This document shows, one piece after another, positions 11,432-21,622 of a DNA stretch of 64,000 nucleotides. The stretch covers positions 14,246,777 through 14,310,776 of the forward strand of contig CM060105.1 in assembly GCA_030522415.1 (NCBI GenBank), read 5' to 3'. The position numbers were made by a program, and so were the translations under genes. Numbering within the stretch: position 1 is the first letter of the stretch; every line of letters starts with the position of its first letter. Source of the DNA: Channallabes apus (lineage: Eukaryota; Chordata; Actinopteri; Siluriformes; Clariidae). Below the pieces are notes generated by a model. The model had not been told where the DNA came from. It did no database searches and saw only the letters and a program-made list of their open reading frames with translations.

Positions 11432-11456
11432 TTAAGTCAAAAGCTTTTTGACTTAA
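11432..11456. repeat. Perfect 11-bp hairpin
   Basis: The arms ttaagtcaaaa and ttttgacttaa are separated by gct. It is AT-rich, has no U tract in a gene context, and its role is unknown. Confidence 0.6.
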
Positions 11457-11759
11457 GTTTTTTCATATTTATTAAAAACAGTATCATTTGACACGTATGC
11501 TCATAGTGTCACTAACTCTACCCTCTACCAAATGGTCAGCACTCAGCACTCTTGGAACGCCACTCCAATTACCGTTTAATCAAATTAGTGGACTGTTGTC
11601 TTAATCAAATGGAAGCATACTCAATGTCTGAGCTTTCTTTTAACATTGGCACCTGTCCAGCAGTCGCTTTATCTTTCTTTTAAGCGTGGATGCTACATTA
11701 CTATTAGACTTAGAGTTTGATCCTGCGTCTCATACTTCCTAACTCTGATAAACATCACT

Positions 11760-12160
11760 GTTATGACACTGCAGTGCTTATAAAAGCGTCGAGGAACAGT
11801 TGGCTCCTCTGGCTCTCGTATCCATCTCCTTCCTGCTTCGTAGGCCAGTGAGCCACAGCACTTCATAGCTCATTAGTGCTGAACAGATGCTGCTGAGAAA
11901 GCTGGCACACAATAACCCTGCTTTATATTACGCCGATCTCATGGAGACGGAGCGCTGACAGTTGGCAGATGAAGATAATCAAAATGGCTTTGGGAAAAAA
12001 AAAAAAGAATTAGAAAAAAAGCAGAATAAAGATGAGCTGACAAACCTTGACGTCTGAAAAAAGGATATAATAATGAAAGAAACTTATCATATTCTGACAG
12101 CCGTATGTCAGCAAAGTGACAGAAAATATTCACAAATAAGAAGAGAGAGGATTTGTTGTT
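11760..12160. other. Complex unique sequence, candidate conserved element
   Basis: This is non-repetitive, moderately GC sequence in the first zfpm2 introns, unlike the AT-rich and repeat-rich flanks. It has no splice-bounded open frame. It contains homeodomain-type cores (ctcattagtgctg). Developmental genes such as zfpm2 often keep enhancers in introns, so it is listed as a candidate only. Confidence 0.25.
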
Positions 12161-12539
12161 ACGCGGTTGAGGCGAGAAATGGTTAAATGATAAATCGGCG
12201 AGAAAAATTGTGTATCCCTTGTGGAGGCATTTGTCTTCTAGGGATCTGAAAACAGTTTGGTGTTCCTGTTGGAGAATGACAACTAATCCTTTCCAAAATG
12301 TCCTACAATGTTTGGCGTAGAGTGTTATCTTTTACTCCATAGTACTCCATAGTACTCCACAGTACACCAATTATCACTAATATAATGAACAACAAAAGCT
12401 TGTTTACAATAAATTACCTCAGAGAACGGGTGTTAGCTTTGCCCTGCTAAACCTCTGGGTGTTTATGCTCATACTCATAGTGACGTGTTTGACACTTTGA
12501 GGAGAAGCACTATACCAGTTCATACTTAAAATTTCCAAA

Positions 12540-12724
12540 GGTCAGGGGTAGCTCAGTGGTCAAGGCATTGGACTACGGTTCGGAAGATCCTAGGTTCAAA
12601 CCCCACAACCACCAAGTTGCCACTGCTGGGCCCTTGAGCAAGTCCCTTGACGCTTAGCTGTGTAATGAGATAAAAATGTAAGTCGCTCTGGATAAGAGCA
12701 TCTGCCAAATGCCTAAATGTAAAT
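12540..12724 (+). mobile_element. tRNA-derived SINE, copy 2
   Basis: It has the same architecture as 11008-11205: A box ggggtagctcagtggtcaag, B-box-like ggttcaaacccc, body ccactgctgggcccttgagc and tail gtcgctctggataagagcat. It ends at caaatgcctaaatgtaaa. Confidence 0.88.
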
Positions 12725-12945
12725 TTCCTTTTAAGAGTTTAACTTGCAACGCTAACAGCATGCCAATCACTAATCAGTCTGTAAATAACTTCAACACAAC
12801 TTCCACACAATCATGTTTTCCCATCCTAGCTGCAGTTTCATCAAAATCCCCATGATTCTCATTTGTTAGACTGCCATTTCCAGCCACGTTCTGAAATTTA
12901 AATATAGTGAATAGGGGTGTGCCCATAACGAGTGTCATTTTATTC

Positions 12946-13160
12946 TCAACTCATCCATCTAGGAACCTCTTTGTACCATGGAGGCCAATGGTGATCATTG
13001 TATTTATTCCCATTCTTACGACCATGGTAGGACCATCCGTCATCAATCACACACTACAGGCAATTTGGGGACGCCAATTAGCCGAACCCACCAAGCATGG
13101 GGAGAACATGCAAACTCCATGCACATAACCCCGGACCCTGGGGAGCACCATGCTGCCATC
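12946..13160 (-). repeat. Family A repeat fragment, - copy
   Basis: It carries the reverse-oriented blocks cacactacaggcaatttggg, cgccaattagcc and ggggagaacatgcaaactcc, followed by cggaccctgggg. The left part (catccatctaggaacctctt) matches 63165-63185, so these two copies belong to one subfamily. Confidence 0.75.
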
Positions 13161-13497
13161 CTCAACACAAATTGTTATTCTCTGAAGTAGTTTTTTCATC
13201 TTCTTCGGCTTTTTATTTGTAACACCATTTACTCTCTCGAAACCTGACCACTGGGTAATAGTTTTAACACCTGACAAGACATTTTCAGTCTGATCAACTC
13301 AGGGTTGGAAATACAATACAAATCTTATGTACTGACTTCATATCACTTTTTATAAGGGAAGTATTGGTCACATGATCACCCGTTTGACAGAAATGCATAA
13401 AAATAAACCAAACAATACATAGGCAAAAAATGTACAGAAGGCTAAACCACACTCTTAGAAAGGTTTAGGTAGATAGAGTAAACATTTTCCAGTTTCT

Positions 13498-13618
13498 TCA
13501 CTCATTCTCTATAGCACTTATCCTGTATACGGGGTCACGTGGAGCGTGGATCCTATCCCAGGGGACATGGGGCACGAGGTGGGTTACACCATGAACGATG
13601 TGACAATCCACCACAGAG

Positions 13619-13650
<32 letters not shown>

Positions 13651-13665
13651 CTATAAAAACCTGTT
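13498..13665 (-). repeat. Family A repeat fragment, - copy
   Basis: It contains ctctatagcacttatcctgt, a gggtcacgtgg block, atcctatcccaggggacatg and a terminal CA run at about 13618-13641. It is the 3' part of the family A repeat in reverse. Confidence 0.7.
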
Positions 13666-15822
13666 TTTGTCCTAATGTCCACGAGTTCTCATAGATAAGA
13701 GGACTTTAACACAAATGCAGGAATAAAACTCTCGGTGTTGTGCTGTTACAGGAAATGAATGAATTTACACAATCTTGTGATAGAGTTACTCTTATCACCA
13801 TGAACTCAAATCTTCACAGATGTGTTTTGCTCCTTATATACCACAGCAATCTGCCATTGCAATTGTTTTTAACACTTCTTAATTAATTTACAGTTACTAT
13901 AGTTACATGTTACAGTTAAGGAGTTCCTATAGGAACCATTTGCAGATTACTAGGAGAATCCTTGTATTCTGTAAATTAATATAAACATGCATTAATATAA
14001 ACATGCAGTTTTGGAGGGAAAATATACTGCTGTTATAGAAAATTTGAATTAAGCAATCATTACTGCGGTACAACGAAGAATAAAAATAAATATGAAATAT
14101 ATTATGCATGAATATGAAAGATGACGGAAAACAAAAGTGCACCTGGTGAATAAAAAATGTCCTGTCATCTTGTCCAACTGGATATTTTTATATCTAAATT
14201 CTTAAAAATTTAAGAAGCAAATAAAATAATATAATAATTTAGATTGATGAAATTAACATAGTTTATTTCAGTATTTTTGTTATTATTATTTGTTTTTACA
14301 GTCAATTTACATCTTAAAGTTTGTACATTATCAGTATAACAGTTCTTTTTATGTATTTATTTCTTATAGTTATTTTTTACTACAGTATTCTGAGCTTTGA
14401 ATGATGCACGTCTCTGTACCTCATCAGCAGCGACATGAAAAAAAACTGAGATTCGTATCTCTGCATCTCTTTTTTCTCCGGGAAGAAGCTGCAGCGCTTC
14501 CTCTCATCACATTCTTTTAATCCACTGTCATAGATTTATCCCACCAAAGGGGGCAAATTTACTGCCCCGCCGGTCACCAACTGGGCGATAAGGGGGGGAA
14601 TAACAGCTGGTTCAGCTCAATGGAGCGAAGAAGAACTGATAACGGATGATAATACGCTCCTAGCTCACTATATGCCTTTCAGATCTAACTCTTATTACAA
14701 TAAAACCCCAGTGCTGGGAGGGTTAAGGGGGGGTGGGGAGGGGGAGCAGGAGTAAAACAGAAAAATTGACCCTATCGCTTCATAAGAGTTCGGAGGCGGA
14801 GGAAAAGGAGATCTTTGCAAGGGGGAAAAAAATGAAGGGTCAGGAGAAATACAGAATTTATCACTGTATTATCAGAATATCCAGAAGACCTAATAAAGAG
14901 AGAAGATTTTCTTTGTCTTATCGTCCGAAGAGGATTATCAGTGCGGCGCAGATTGCAGAGCTGGAATTTTAATGGCAATAATCGTGTGTGTGATGATATC
15001 TCTGCTCTCCCACACGCACACACACGCAAGCACAGACGCATGCTTTATCAAGTCCATTATCTGCCCTTATCACTGCAGTCATCAGGGCAAATTAATGGAG
15101 CTCTTTCAGCACTTTCTCTTTATCTGTGCACCAGAGGGACACCCAAAGAATGGAATAGGAAAAATATGAAAATAGTGGGGCAATCTTCATGGGTTAGATA
15201 ACGGCGCAATACGTTGGAGGGAGATTTTAAAAAACTACATAATGACCTTTTTGTCCTTCGTAACATCTGCGATAGAGCTGACTGGTGAAGAGTCTTCACA
15301 CGCTTTAGAAAATTAACATTAAAACCCAGAAACAGAAATAGTAATCTGATTAATCTATCATGGTAATTATGCTGCAACAATTTATACTAATTATACTAAT
15401 TCGATTTCACTTATTATGCCTTAAATCCATATATTTTGTTAAAATATATGTACATGTATTGGAGGTAGTGTAGATTATTCCTACACTAATAACTAGTCAC
15501 GTATAGAGCACATGTACAGTATTTATAAAAAAGAATTTGTCATATGATTAACCAGCACAATCGAACGCAGGGTCACATCTTGTGTACTTTAGGACGTACC
15601 TTTGATTGACTTTCAGATTAAACTCTACCTTAGTATTTAATGCATGAAAATGAAAAACTAAAGACGGGAAAGATGTCACGTCCACGATGTCACCCTGAGA
15701 CGCCATGTCTTGTTATATGTTAATAAATAGTTTAACAAAAAATAATAGCAAAATGTATTGACTTGTCAAATAAGTAATAAAAAATTATTACTTCCCAATC
15801 TTTATTTAAGTTGATTTAAGGT

Positions 15823-15827
<5 letters not shown>
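13666..15827. other. zfpm2 intron, possible conserved stretches
   Basis: 13666-14400 is AT-rich with no recognisable content. About 14440-14640 and 14930-15330 are more complex and GC-richer (for example tatcactgcagtcatcaggg and aaattaatggagctctttca) and lack splice-bounded frames, so they are candidate conserved elements. 15400-15827 is AT-rich. No zfpm2 exon was found. Confidence 0.3.
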
Positions 15828-15870
<43 letters not shown>

Positions 15871-15915
15871 CAATCCTCATCAACCTGTCTTATTTAGTGT
15901 AAAGGAAGCTTTTCA

Positions 15916-15986
<71 letters not shown>

Positions 15987-16018
15987 TGAATTTTTCACAC
16001 ACACGCCCCAAACATGGC

Positions 16019-16086
<68 letters not shown>
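15822..16086. repeat. Triple microsatellite: GT, AT, AT
   Basis: A GT run at about 15825-15867 is followed by AT runs at about 15918-15981 and 16019-16074, the last ending in CA. The two long AT blocks are separated by about 40 bases and could pair with each other or fold on themselves. Confidence 0.92.
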
Positions 16087-16479
16087 CTCAAGAGAAAACA
16101 GGGATGCAAAAATGAAAAATCTTCATCATCATCCCAAAATTTACAAAAGTTAATGTCATTTTGTAATAATATTACAGTATTATTTTTGTTATAATAACAT
16201 AATCACATGCACACATAAATACAATGGCAAATATATTAGTGTCCATTAACAACATCTTAAAAGTAGTGCATAAAGCTTTTCAAAGATGAACATCATCATC
16301 AAGTTAATACCATAATGCATGATGTTTTTTTTTTTTTTTTTTTTCAAAACACACACGTGCATGCCCCATGCACACACACCCCTCTATCTACCCCGGCGCC
16401 ACAGCGTCATGTTCATGCATAAGGACATGCTGATGGTGAATGTGAGAGAGATGAGTGAAGGAGGCTGATATAAACTCCG

Positions 16480-16650
16480 TGACCTGGCTGCTCCGTGCCG
16501 CTCACGAGGCGTTTGAACTGTCGCGGGTTACTCTGTTTCCTCCGGGACATGACTCTCAATCCACACAGTCCCGGGGTCCGCTCGCGCAGCAAACAAACAA
16601 ACAAGCAACCAAACAAACACCACACGGCTCCTGCGACACCGGAGCCGACC

Positions 16651-16685
<35 letters not shown>

Positions 16686-16900
16686 GTTTGAATCCCGGCG
16701 CCGTTCAGTCCCGCTCGGCGCTCAGCTGCTGCACACTGACGCCGGACACGCGGACGCGCCGCGCTTTTTGTTTCGCGGGTGACGGTTTTTTTTTTTTTCT
16801 TTCTTTTTTTTTTTTTTGAGCCTTTTGGCGTCCCGTACAGCGTTGCCAGGTGCGCCGTATCTGAGCCACGCCCCCTTCCACCTCCCCCCCATCCCCTCCA
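16480..16900 (-). promoter_or_regulatory. GC-rich zfpm2 5' region
   Basis: This 0.4-kb block is rich in C, G and CpG compared with the surrounding AT-rich DNA. It contains zfpm2 exon 1, its inferred 5' untranslated sequence and probably the promoter. It is interrupted by a GT run at about 16655-16683 and T tracts near 16787-16817. No TATA box is obvious, and the transcription start is not determined. Confidence 0.5.
16506..16550 (-). CDS. zfpm2: zfpm2 (FOG2) first coding exon
   Basis: On the minus strand the ATG at 16550 opens 15 codons, MSRRKQSNPRQFKRL, followed by the donor gtgagc. The first 11 residues equal the invariant N-terminal motif of FOG1/FOG2 (MSRRKQS.PRQ). In FOG1 this motif recruits the NuRD corepressor complex, through RBBP4/7 and MTA proteins. 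FOG2 is a multi-zinc-finger nuclear cofactor of GATA4/5/6 acting in heart, coronary vessel and gonad development. A tiny first coding exon encoding just this motif is typical of the family. The exon ends in phase 0. The teleost paralogue (a or b) cannot be told from this exon. The divergent lrp12 gene to the right supports zfpm2 over zfpm1. Confidence 0.88.
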
Positions 16901-17098
16901 TGTATCTGACAGGATTGTATTGTATAGTCGACATATCTACTGTATTTCACATGTGCTCTTAAAAAAAAAAAAATCATCTTGAAAAAATCTATGGACATTT
17001 ATGGACCTTGGACATCTACACACACACACACACTTCCTGGTCATTTCCACTTACTTCCATTTAAATTCATCTTTATATTTTCTCTCGTTGTATAGATA

Positions 17099-17166
<68 letters not shown>

Positions 17167-17259
17167 TTTAAGTTTTTTCTATTTTGTTCTATTTATTTCT
17201 TGTTAACTGTTTTTACATTCTGACTTTGGCGGTCGTTTAAGCATTTCCTTCATATCGTA
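16901..17259. repeat. AT-rich spacer with TA microsatellite
   Basis: A TA run spans about 17101-17157 and is followed by a T tract. A short CA run lies near 17018-17033. No gene was seen. Confidence 0.85.
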
Positions 17260-17780
17260 CTGTGTAATAGTGATCATTGTTCTTTTTGAACGGATCTTTA
17301 ACGTGACTCAGAAGAACGAGTCGTCTCGGAAAGTGATTTCTTCATGTTCTACTGGGCGCGCATGCGCAAATCATCGCAGAACCCCCGTCGGTTATGTACA
17401 GGAAACAGAATTGAGCGACTCTTTCTCAATGACTCTTCCACTCCGAGTCGTTCGGTCGTTTGTCACGTGACTCCCATAGACGCAGGAGATTCAAAAGAAC
17501 GAACGACTCGGACTAGAAGATATAAGAGATGAGCTGCTCATTCTGTTTATTATAATACGTCCTTAGCTGCATTGTAATGTTTTCATTACTGGACCTATAG
17601 CCAAATCTGTGTATGTAGATGTATTGGGGGTCTTTTTTATTGAAAATTCAACATTTTATTTTAGTTCTTATCAAAAGAACGAAATGAACTAAATGACTAA
17701 AAAATATAGATTTGTTCATTTTGATGAACGAGATTCAAAGAACTGAGTCACTAAATTATTCAAACTTCCCACCACTACTG
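17260..17780. mobile_element. Non-autonomous hAT-like repeat with gaacgactcg motifs
   Basis: The block is built around alternating orientations of a short motif: agaacgagtcgtctc, ctccgagtcgttcggtcg, gaacgaacgactcggac, aagaacgaaatgaact and gatgaacgagattc. It ends ttcccaccactactg, which reads cagtagtggtgggaa from the other side, a hAT-like terminus. Left end and target duplication are not clear. No protein is encoded. Confidence 0.5.
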
Positions 17781-18399
17781 TGTATGACTGTGTATGTGAC
17801 AAATAAAATTTAAATAAAAAGTCTTCCTTAGTCTTCCTTAGCTTGTTAGTTTTTCTTAATTTATGTTGTAATTTATGTTAGTCTATCTGTCTTGTCTCTG
17901 GAAGCCAGCTAACTAGGCCTCTTAGTTAGCTAGTTTAGTTTTTCTGTTAATTTATGTTGTAAATTTATGTTGCATGTAGCACCTTGGTCCTGGCGGAACG
18001 TTGTTTCGTTTCACTGTCTACTAACTGTATATGGATTAAAGTGACAATAAAGCCTACTTGAACTTGATCTTGAAAGGAATTAACCCAATCTCAGGGTGCG
18101 TCCTTGTCCTAACAGGCATTTGCCCTTTTAACCAGTTGATCAAAAGCTACATGACTTTTCGCGCTTTTTTTGTAATATTCGTAAAAATTTGGGGTGACCA
18201 TAACTGATTACCCGCATTTACTGTATTTCTAATGGGAATATTCATGTCGCAATATGAATTTTTCGTTTAACGATTCTTCTCCAGAATGATTTACATTTGT
18301 ATGCAGATGTTACACTATATCAAATTGTATAACATGACACATACCTTTCAAAAATAAAAAATAAACTTTTTTAACAAGCAATTGTTTTCCTGTGACTAT
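17781..18399. other. Non-coding, retroelement 3' tail fragment
   Basis: About 17965-18065 (ggaacgttgtttcgtttcac ... gtgacaataaagcctacttg) is a recognisable fish retroelement tail ending in a polyadenylation-like aataaa. The remainder is AT-rich with no gene. Confidence 0.5.
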
Positions 18400-18640
18400 T
18401 CAACAAAATTTTATTTGTATAACGTTTTTAACAATTGACATTGTCACGTTCGTATGAGATGTGAACGTGTATAAATCAAAATGACAAGATTGTCCTTGAT
18501 GAACAAGACAGTGGCAAGGAAAAACTCCCTGAGATGTTAATAGTTAGAAACCTTAAAAGTAACCAGACTCAGCAAGAAACCCATCCTCATTTGGATGAAA
18601 TGGATAGCAAGGATTGATCTGCATCATACGGTGTGAGACT
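18400..18640 (-). repeat. Dispersed repeat (family B), - copy
   Basis: It contains gtggcaaggaaaaactccct, agaaaccttaaaagtaacc and acccatcctcatttggatg. These are the reverse complement of the blocks in 47425-47670 (agggagtttttccttgccac, tctcaaggtttcttcct). It is a common teleost dispersed repeat. Confidence 0.75.
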
Positions 18641-19002
18641 GGAGGTTCAGTGTAGACTAGGACAAATATATAATATTTCACAACATTTGAAGAGAATATG
18701 GCTTGAAAAGGAAATAAACTGTAGCAGATTATGGAAAGAAGAGATGTGCAGTGGCAGGAAACACTTCACAATGAAGAATTAATAAACGTCTTTGAAAGAT
18801 GCCGATCATAAATCAAATATCATCCAATTGTCATGCACGAATCTCACTCATCTAGTCACAGTTTATTTTGTTCCAAAAATCAATTTTTACATTAGTATTA
18901 GCATTTACATTATAAATATATTTATCTTTATATATTTTATAAGAACAAACCATAATGCACATGCAAAACATACACATTTGTACAAATGCATTTATCAAGT
19001 TC
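18641..19002. other. AT-rich spacer, nothing recognised
   Basis: AT-rich sequence between two dispersed repeats, with no gene, tandem repeat or motif I could support. Confidence 0.4.
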
Positions 19003-19318
19003 ATTCATTCATTCATTTTCTATACCGCTTAATCCTGTGTTCAGGGTCGCGGGGGGCCTGGAGTCTATCCCAGGAGACTTCCGGCACTAGGCGGGGTACA
19101 ACCTGGACAGGGTGCCAATCCATCGCAGGGCACACACACATACACACACTCACACACCCAATCACACACTACAGGCAATTTAGGAACGCCAATTAGCCTA
19201 ACCTGCATATCTTTGGACTGTGGGAGGAAACCGGAGTACCCGGAGGAAACCCACCAAGCACGGGGAGAACATGCAAACTCCATGCACACAGAGATGGGAA
19301 TCGAGCCTGGCCGGGGAA
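19003..19318 (-). repeat. Family A repeat, near full length, - copy
   Basis: It starts attcattcattttctatacc and runs through cttaatcctgtgttcagggt, tatcccaggagacttccggc, ggtgccaatccatcgcaggg, cacactacaggcaatttagg and ggggagaacatgcaaactcc. It ends in the tRNA-like head. It matches 47750-48065 closely. Confidence 0.85.
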
Positions 19319-19533
19319 TATCAAGTTATTATTAAGTTATTTGTGAGTATTTACACAACAATTGTTATTTCTTGCATGTGTACATTTTACACATTGTAAG
19401 ATTAACCAATGTAAACCTTAATGTACAGGAATACAATTACTATTGCTGCACTTTTCCAGCATATCTGAAACATACTTTAATTATGCACTGCCTGGCCAAA
19501 ATAAAGTCACCATTTGAGAAGGATCAAATCATT

Positions 19534-19538
19534 GGGCT
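19534..19538. repeat. LTR element target duplication, left
   Basis: gggct directly precedes the 5' LTR and is repeated directly after the 3' LTR at 25163-25167. A 5-bp duplication is normal for Ty3/Gypsy integrases. Confidence 0.9.
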
Positions 19539-20371
19539 TGTCACGAACTCCTGTCACTCCTCTCGTTTGTTGTTGTTTTTGTTCCCACGCTGTCAGATTT
19601 CTCTACTCGCGGTCACGTTGTCTCTAGACTGTCACGTCTTTTCCCACGCCTTCGTACCGCCCCTCCCACACACACCGGCTCCCCATTCACAAATAATTTC
19701 TCCCGACATTTAAGGAAGCGCAGCGCGCTTTCTCGCTGCCGAATTATTGCGTGCTCCACAGCCCAGTTTCCTCGCGGTTATTTTTCCTATGATTCATGCG
19801 TTTTTTGACCAAGTGCTTTGTTTAACGGCTTTCGCTTTTCGCTCGCCCCTACGGATTTGTTTAGACCTGATTTTTGCTTCACGGACATCGACCCACGCCA
19901 CGCCCCTCGACTTCGCTATCGTCTTCCGCTTCGGATTGTTTGACCTGGCCTTGACTGCTCTCACGGACACTGACTCACGCTTCGCCCCTTGACTTCGCGA
20001 TTGTTTCTCACTTCCGGATTCCACATCCTTCGAGACACCAACAGGTGAAACGCCTCTGCTCCTCTCAATCTCTGCATCCACGTCTGTTTTTTCCACTACA
20101 TAAAGGTACCCAGCAGCCATCCTCCACGTCAAGGTGAACTACAGAATCTCACTTCATTAAACGTCAGAGAACCGCTTCAGAGCTGCACCTCTGTCCTCCA
20201 TTATAGTCCCGTGTTCATTATACACCTGTATTCCGTGAGAGAGTAACACCAAGCACTACCAACCCTATCTCCTACATTTTCATCATTAAAGCCCTTTTAA
20301 GAATATCATCCCAGAGTGGTGTCTGCTCTTGGGTCCTATCAGCCTGCCTGACCTCGCACAGCGTCGTGACA
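19539..20371 (+). repeat. 5' LTR
   Basis: 833 bp beginning tgtcacgaactcc and ending gtcgtgaca, with the usual TG...CA ends. A TATA-like catttaagg lies near 19706-19714, and the inferred R start is near 19738 (gccgaattatt). U3 is therefore about 199 bp and R plus U5 about 634 bp. The short open frames inside are identical in the other LTR and are not genes. Confidence 0.93.
19738..19748 (+). promoter_or_regulatory. Inferred transcript 5' end / self-primer
   Basis: gccgaattatt lies about 28 bases after the TATA-like box and is exactly complementary to the 11 bases just inside the 5' LTR (20373-20383). In Tf1/sushi elements the 5' end of the RNA folds back to prime reverse transcription, and this pair fits that arrangement. 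Confidence 0.65.
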
Positions 20372-20372
20372 G

Positions 20373-20383
20373 AATAATTCGGC
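20373..20383 (+). promoter_or_regulatory. Primer-binding site, self-priming type
   Basis: aataattcggc starts one base after the LTR. It does not begin with tgg, so it does not match the CCA end of a tRNA. It is a perfect 11-base complement of 19738-19748. Confidence 0.65.
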
Positions 20384-20390
20384 CAGAAGA

Positions 20391-21341
20391 ATGGACCCAG
20401 CAGAACTGAGCCGTCTGAGGACCGCACTGGAGAATCAGGGCACTCTCCTTGGCTCACACCAGCAGGATATCCAGTCAGTCACTCAGACCCTGGCATCTGT
20501 CTCTGAATCTCTTGCTAAGCTCACGATCCAAGTACAACAGCTCCACACGACCTCCTCTCCGGCCGCCACTGCCACCCCACCACCGGAACCACGCCTTCCT
20601 CCGCCTCAGGCTTATGATGGTGAACCAGGCACTTGCCGCTCCTTCCTCTCCCAGTGTTCGCTGGGGCTGGAATTGCAGGCCTCGACCTTTCCCACAGAAC
20701 GTTCAAAGGTGGCATATGTCATTACACTACTGACCGGGAGAGCAAGGGAGTGGGGAACGGCAGTATGGGACGCTCAGGATGCCTGCTGCTTTAGCTTCGA
20801 CAGATTCACTCAGGAGATGAGGAGAGTCTTCGACCGCTCATCCTCTGGCCGAGAGGCGGCTGGGAAGATATTAAGGCTTCGCCAAGGACCTCGTTCAGCT
20901 TACGACTATGCGATAGAGTTTCGCACCCTGGCGGCCTCCTGCAATTGGGACGAACAGGCTTTGTTTGATGCCTTTTTGGAGGGACTTTCCGAAACCCTCA
21001 AGGACGAGCTTATCTCCCGTGAGCTACCATCTGATCTGGACGAACTCATGGACCTCGCTGGGCGGGTCGATGCTCGTATTCGTCTCCGACGTGATCGACT
21101 TCAGACAGTCAGGAGGTCTCTCTCTCCTCTCACCCTTCCACGCTCACCTGCTTCTCCATGTCCACCTACTCCTCCATGCCCACCCGCTCGCCCATGCCCT
21201 CACTCTTCTCCTGAGGAACCCATGCAGATAGGTCGAACCCACATCTCCTCAGAGGAACGGCAGCGGCGACGAACAGAGAGAGCATGCTTTTATTGTGGGC
21301 AAGCAGGTCATTTTCTCAAGGACTGCCCGCTAAAAAAGTAA
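20391..21341 (+). CDS. gag: Retrotransposon gag, CCHC zinc knuckle
   Basis: A 316-codon frame starting 19 bases after the 5' LTR. It encodes the structural protein that packages element RNA into cytoplasmic particles. The N-terminal part (about 1-50) is a predicted coiled coil. The central retrotransposon-gag domain (about 70-230) includes FLSQCSLGLELQ and the RVDARIRLRRDR region. A proline-rich spacer follows (about 240-280). The C-terminal zinc knuckle is CFYCGQAGHFLKDC (about 299-312). The frame is intact. The stop TAA at 21339 directly follows an A AAA AAG heptamer, so a fraction of ribosomes could shift into the protease frame. Sushi-derived gag genes gave rise to the mammalian PEG10/RTL family, but this copy is flanked by LTRs and is not a domesticated gene. 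Confidence 0.92.
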   Translation: MDPAELSRLRTALENQGTLLGSHQQDIQSVTQTLASVSESLAKLTIQVQQLHTTSSPAATATPPPEPRLPPPQAYDGEPGTCRSFLSQCSLGLELQASTFPTERSKVAYVITLLTGRAREWGTAVWDAQDACCFSFDRFTQEMRRVFDRSSSGREAAGKILRLRQGPRSAYDYAIEFRTLAASCNWDEQALFDAFLEGLSETLKDELISRELPSDLDELMDLAGRVDARIRLRRDRLQTVRRSLSPLTLPRSPASPCPPTPPCPPARPCPHSSPEEPMQIGRTHISSEERQRRRTERACFYCGQAGHFLKDCPLKK

Positions 21342-21374
21342 GCCCTCCAGTTAAACTGGGAGTTCTGGAGGGCT
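21332..21374 (+). promoter_or_regulatory. -1 ribosomal frameshift signal
   Basis: The heptamer A AAA AAG (21332-21338) is in the gag frame directly before the gag stop. A 10-bp perfect stem follows (agccctccag at 21341-21350 with ctggagggct at 21365-21374, loop 14). A -1 slip enters the frame that encodes the protease active site. The 2-base spacer is short, so only part of the stem may be intact at the ribosome entrance. Confidence 0.75.
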
Positions 21375-21622
21375 CCACTCACAAAAACCTCCCTAACACA
21401 CGTTCATGTTTCACTGTCTCCCTCGTCCATGACAACAAGTCCCATGCCATGCAAGCCCTGATTGACTCCGGGGCCGATCGGAACCTAATTAGCCTCAACA
21501 CAGTCAGAAACTTGGGAATTCCTGTACATCGTCTGAACCCCTCTTTCTCTGTGCGAGCCCTAGATGGTAGTAAACCTCCTCCCAGGTACCACACCCCCCA
21601 AGGGACGCCTTTATTCACTTAG
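21338..21622 (+). pseudogene. pro: Retropepsin (protease) remnant, truncated
   Basis: In the -1 frame after gag, the text contains the aspartic protease core ALIDSGADRNLIS (active-site D in DSGA) and the flap-side region up to VRALDG. The frame then runs into sequence belonging, in another frame, to the RT start, and stops at 21620. The C-terminal half of the protease and the linker to RT are absent. In related elements roughly a hundred or more residues normally lie here (family knowledge). The break lies around 21562-21580, where both frames overlap. Confidence 0.8.

Noticed and set aside
19747..20132. Two short frames that also occur at 24538-24923
   Set aside because: They are inside the LTRs and identical only because the LTRs are. 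No similarity to known accessory genes is visible.
20391..21341. Domesticated sushi gag gene (RTL/PEG10-like)
   Set aside because: It sits between near-identical LTRs with an exact target duplication, so it is an ordinary young retrotransposon.
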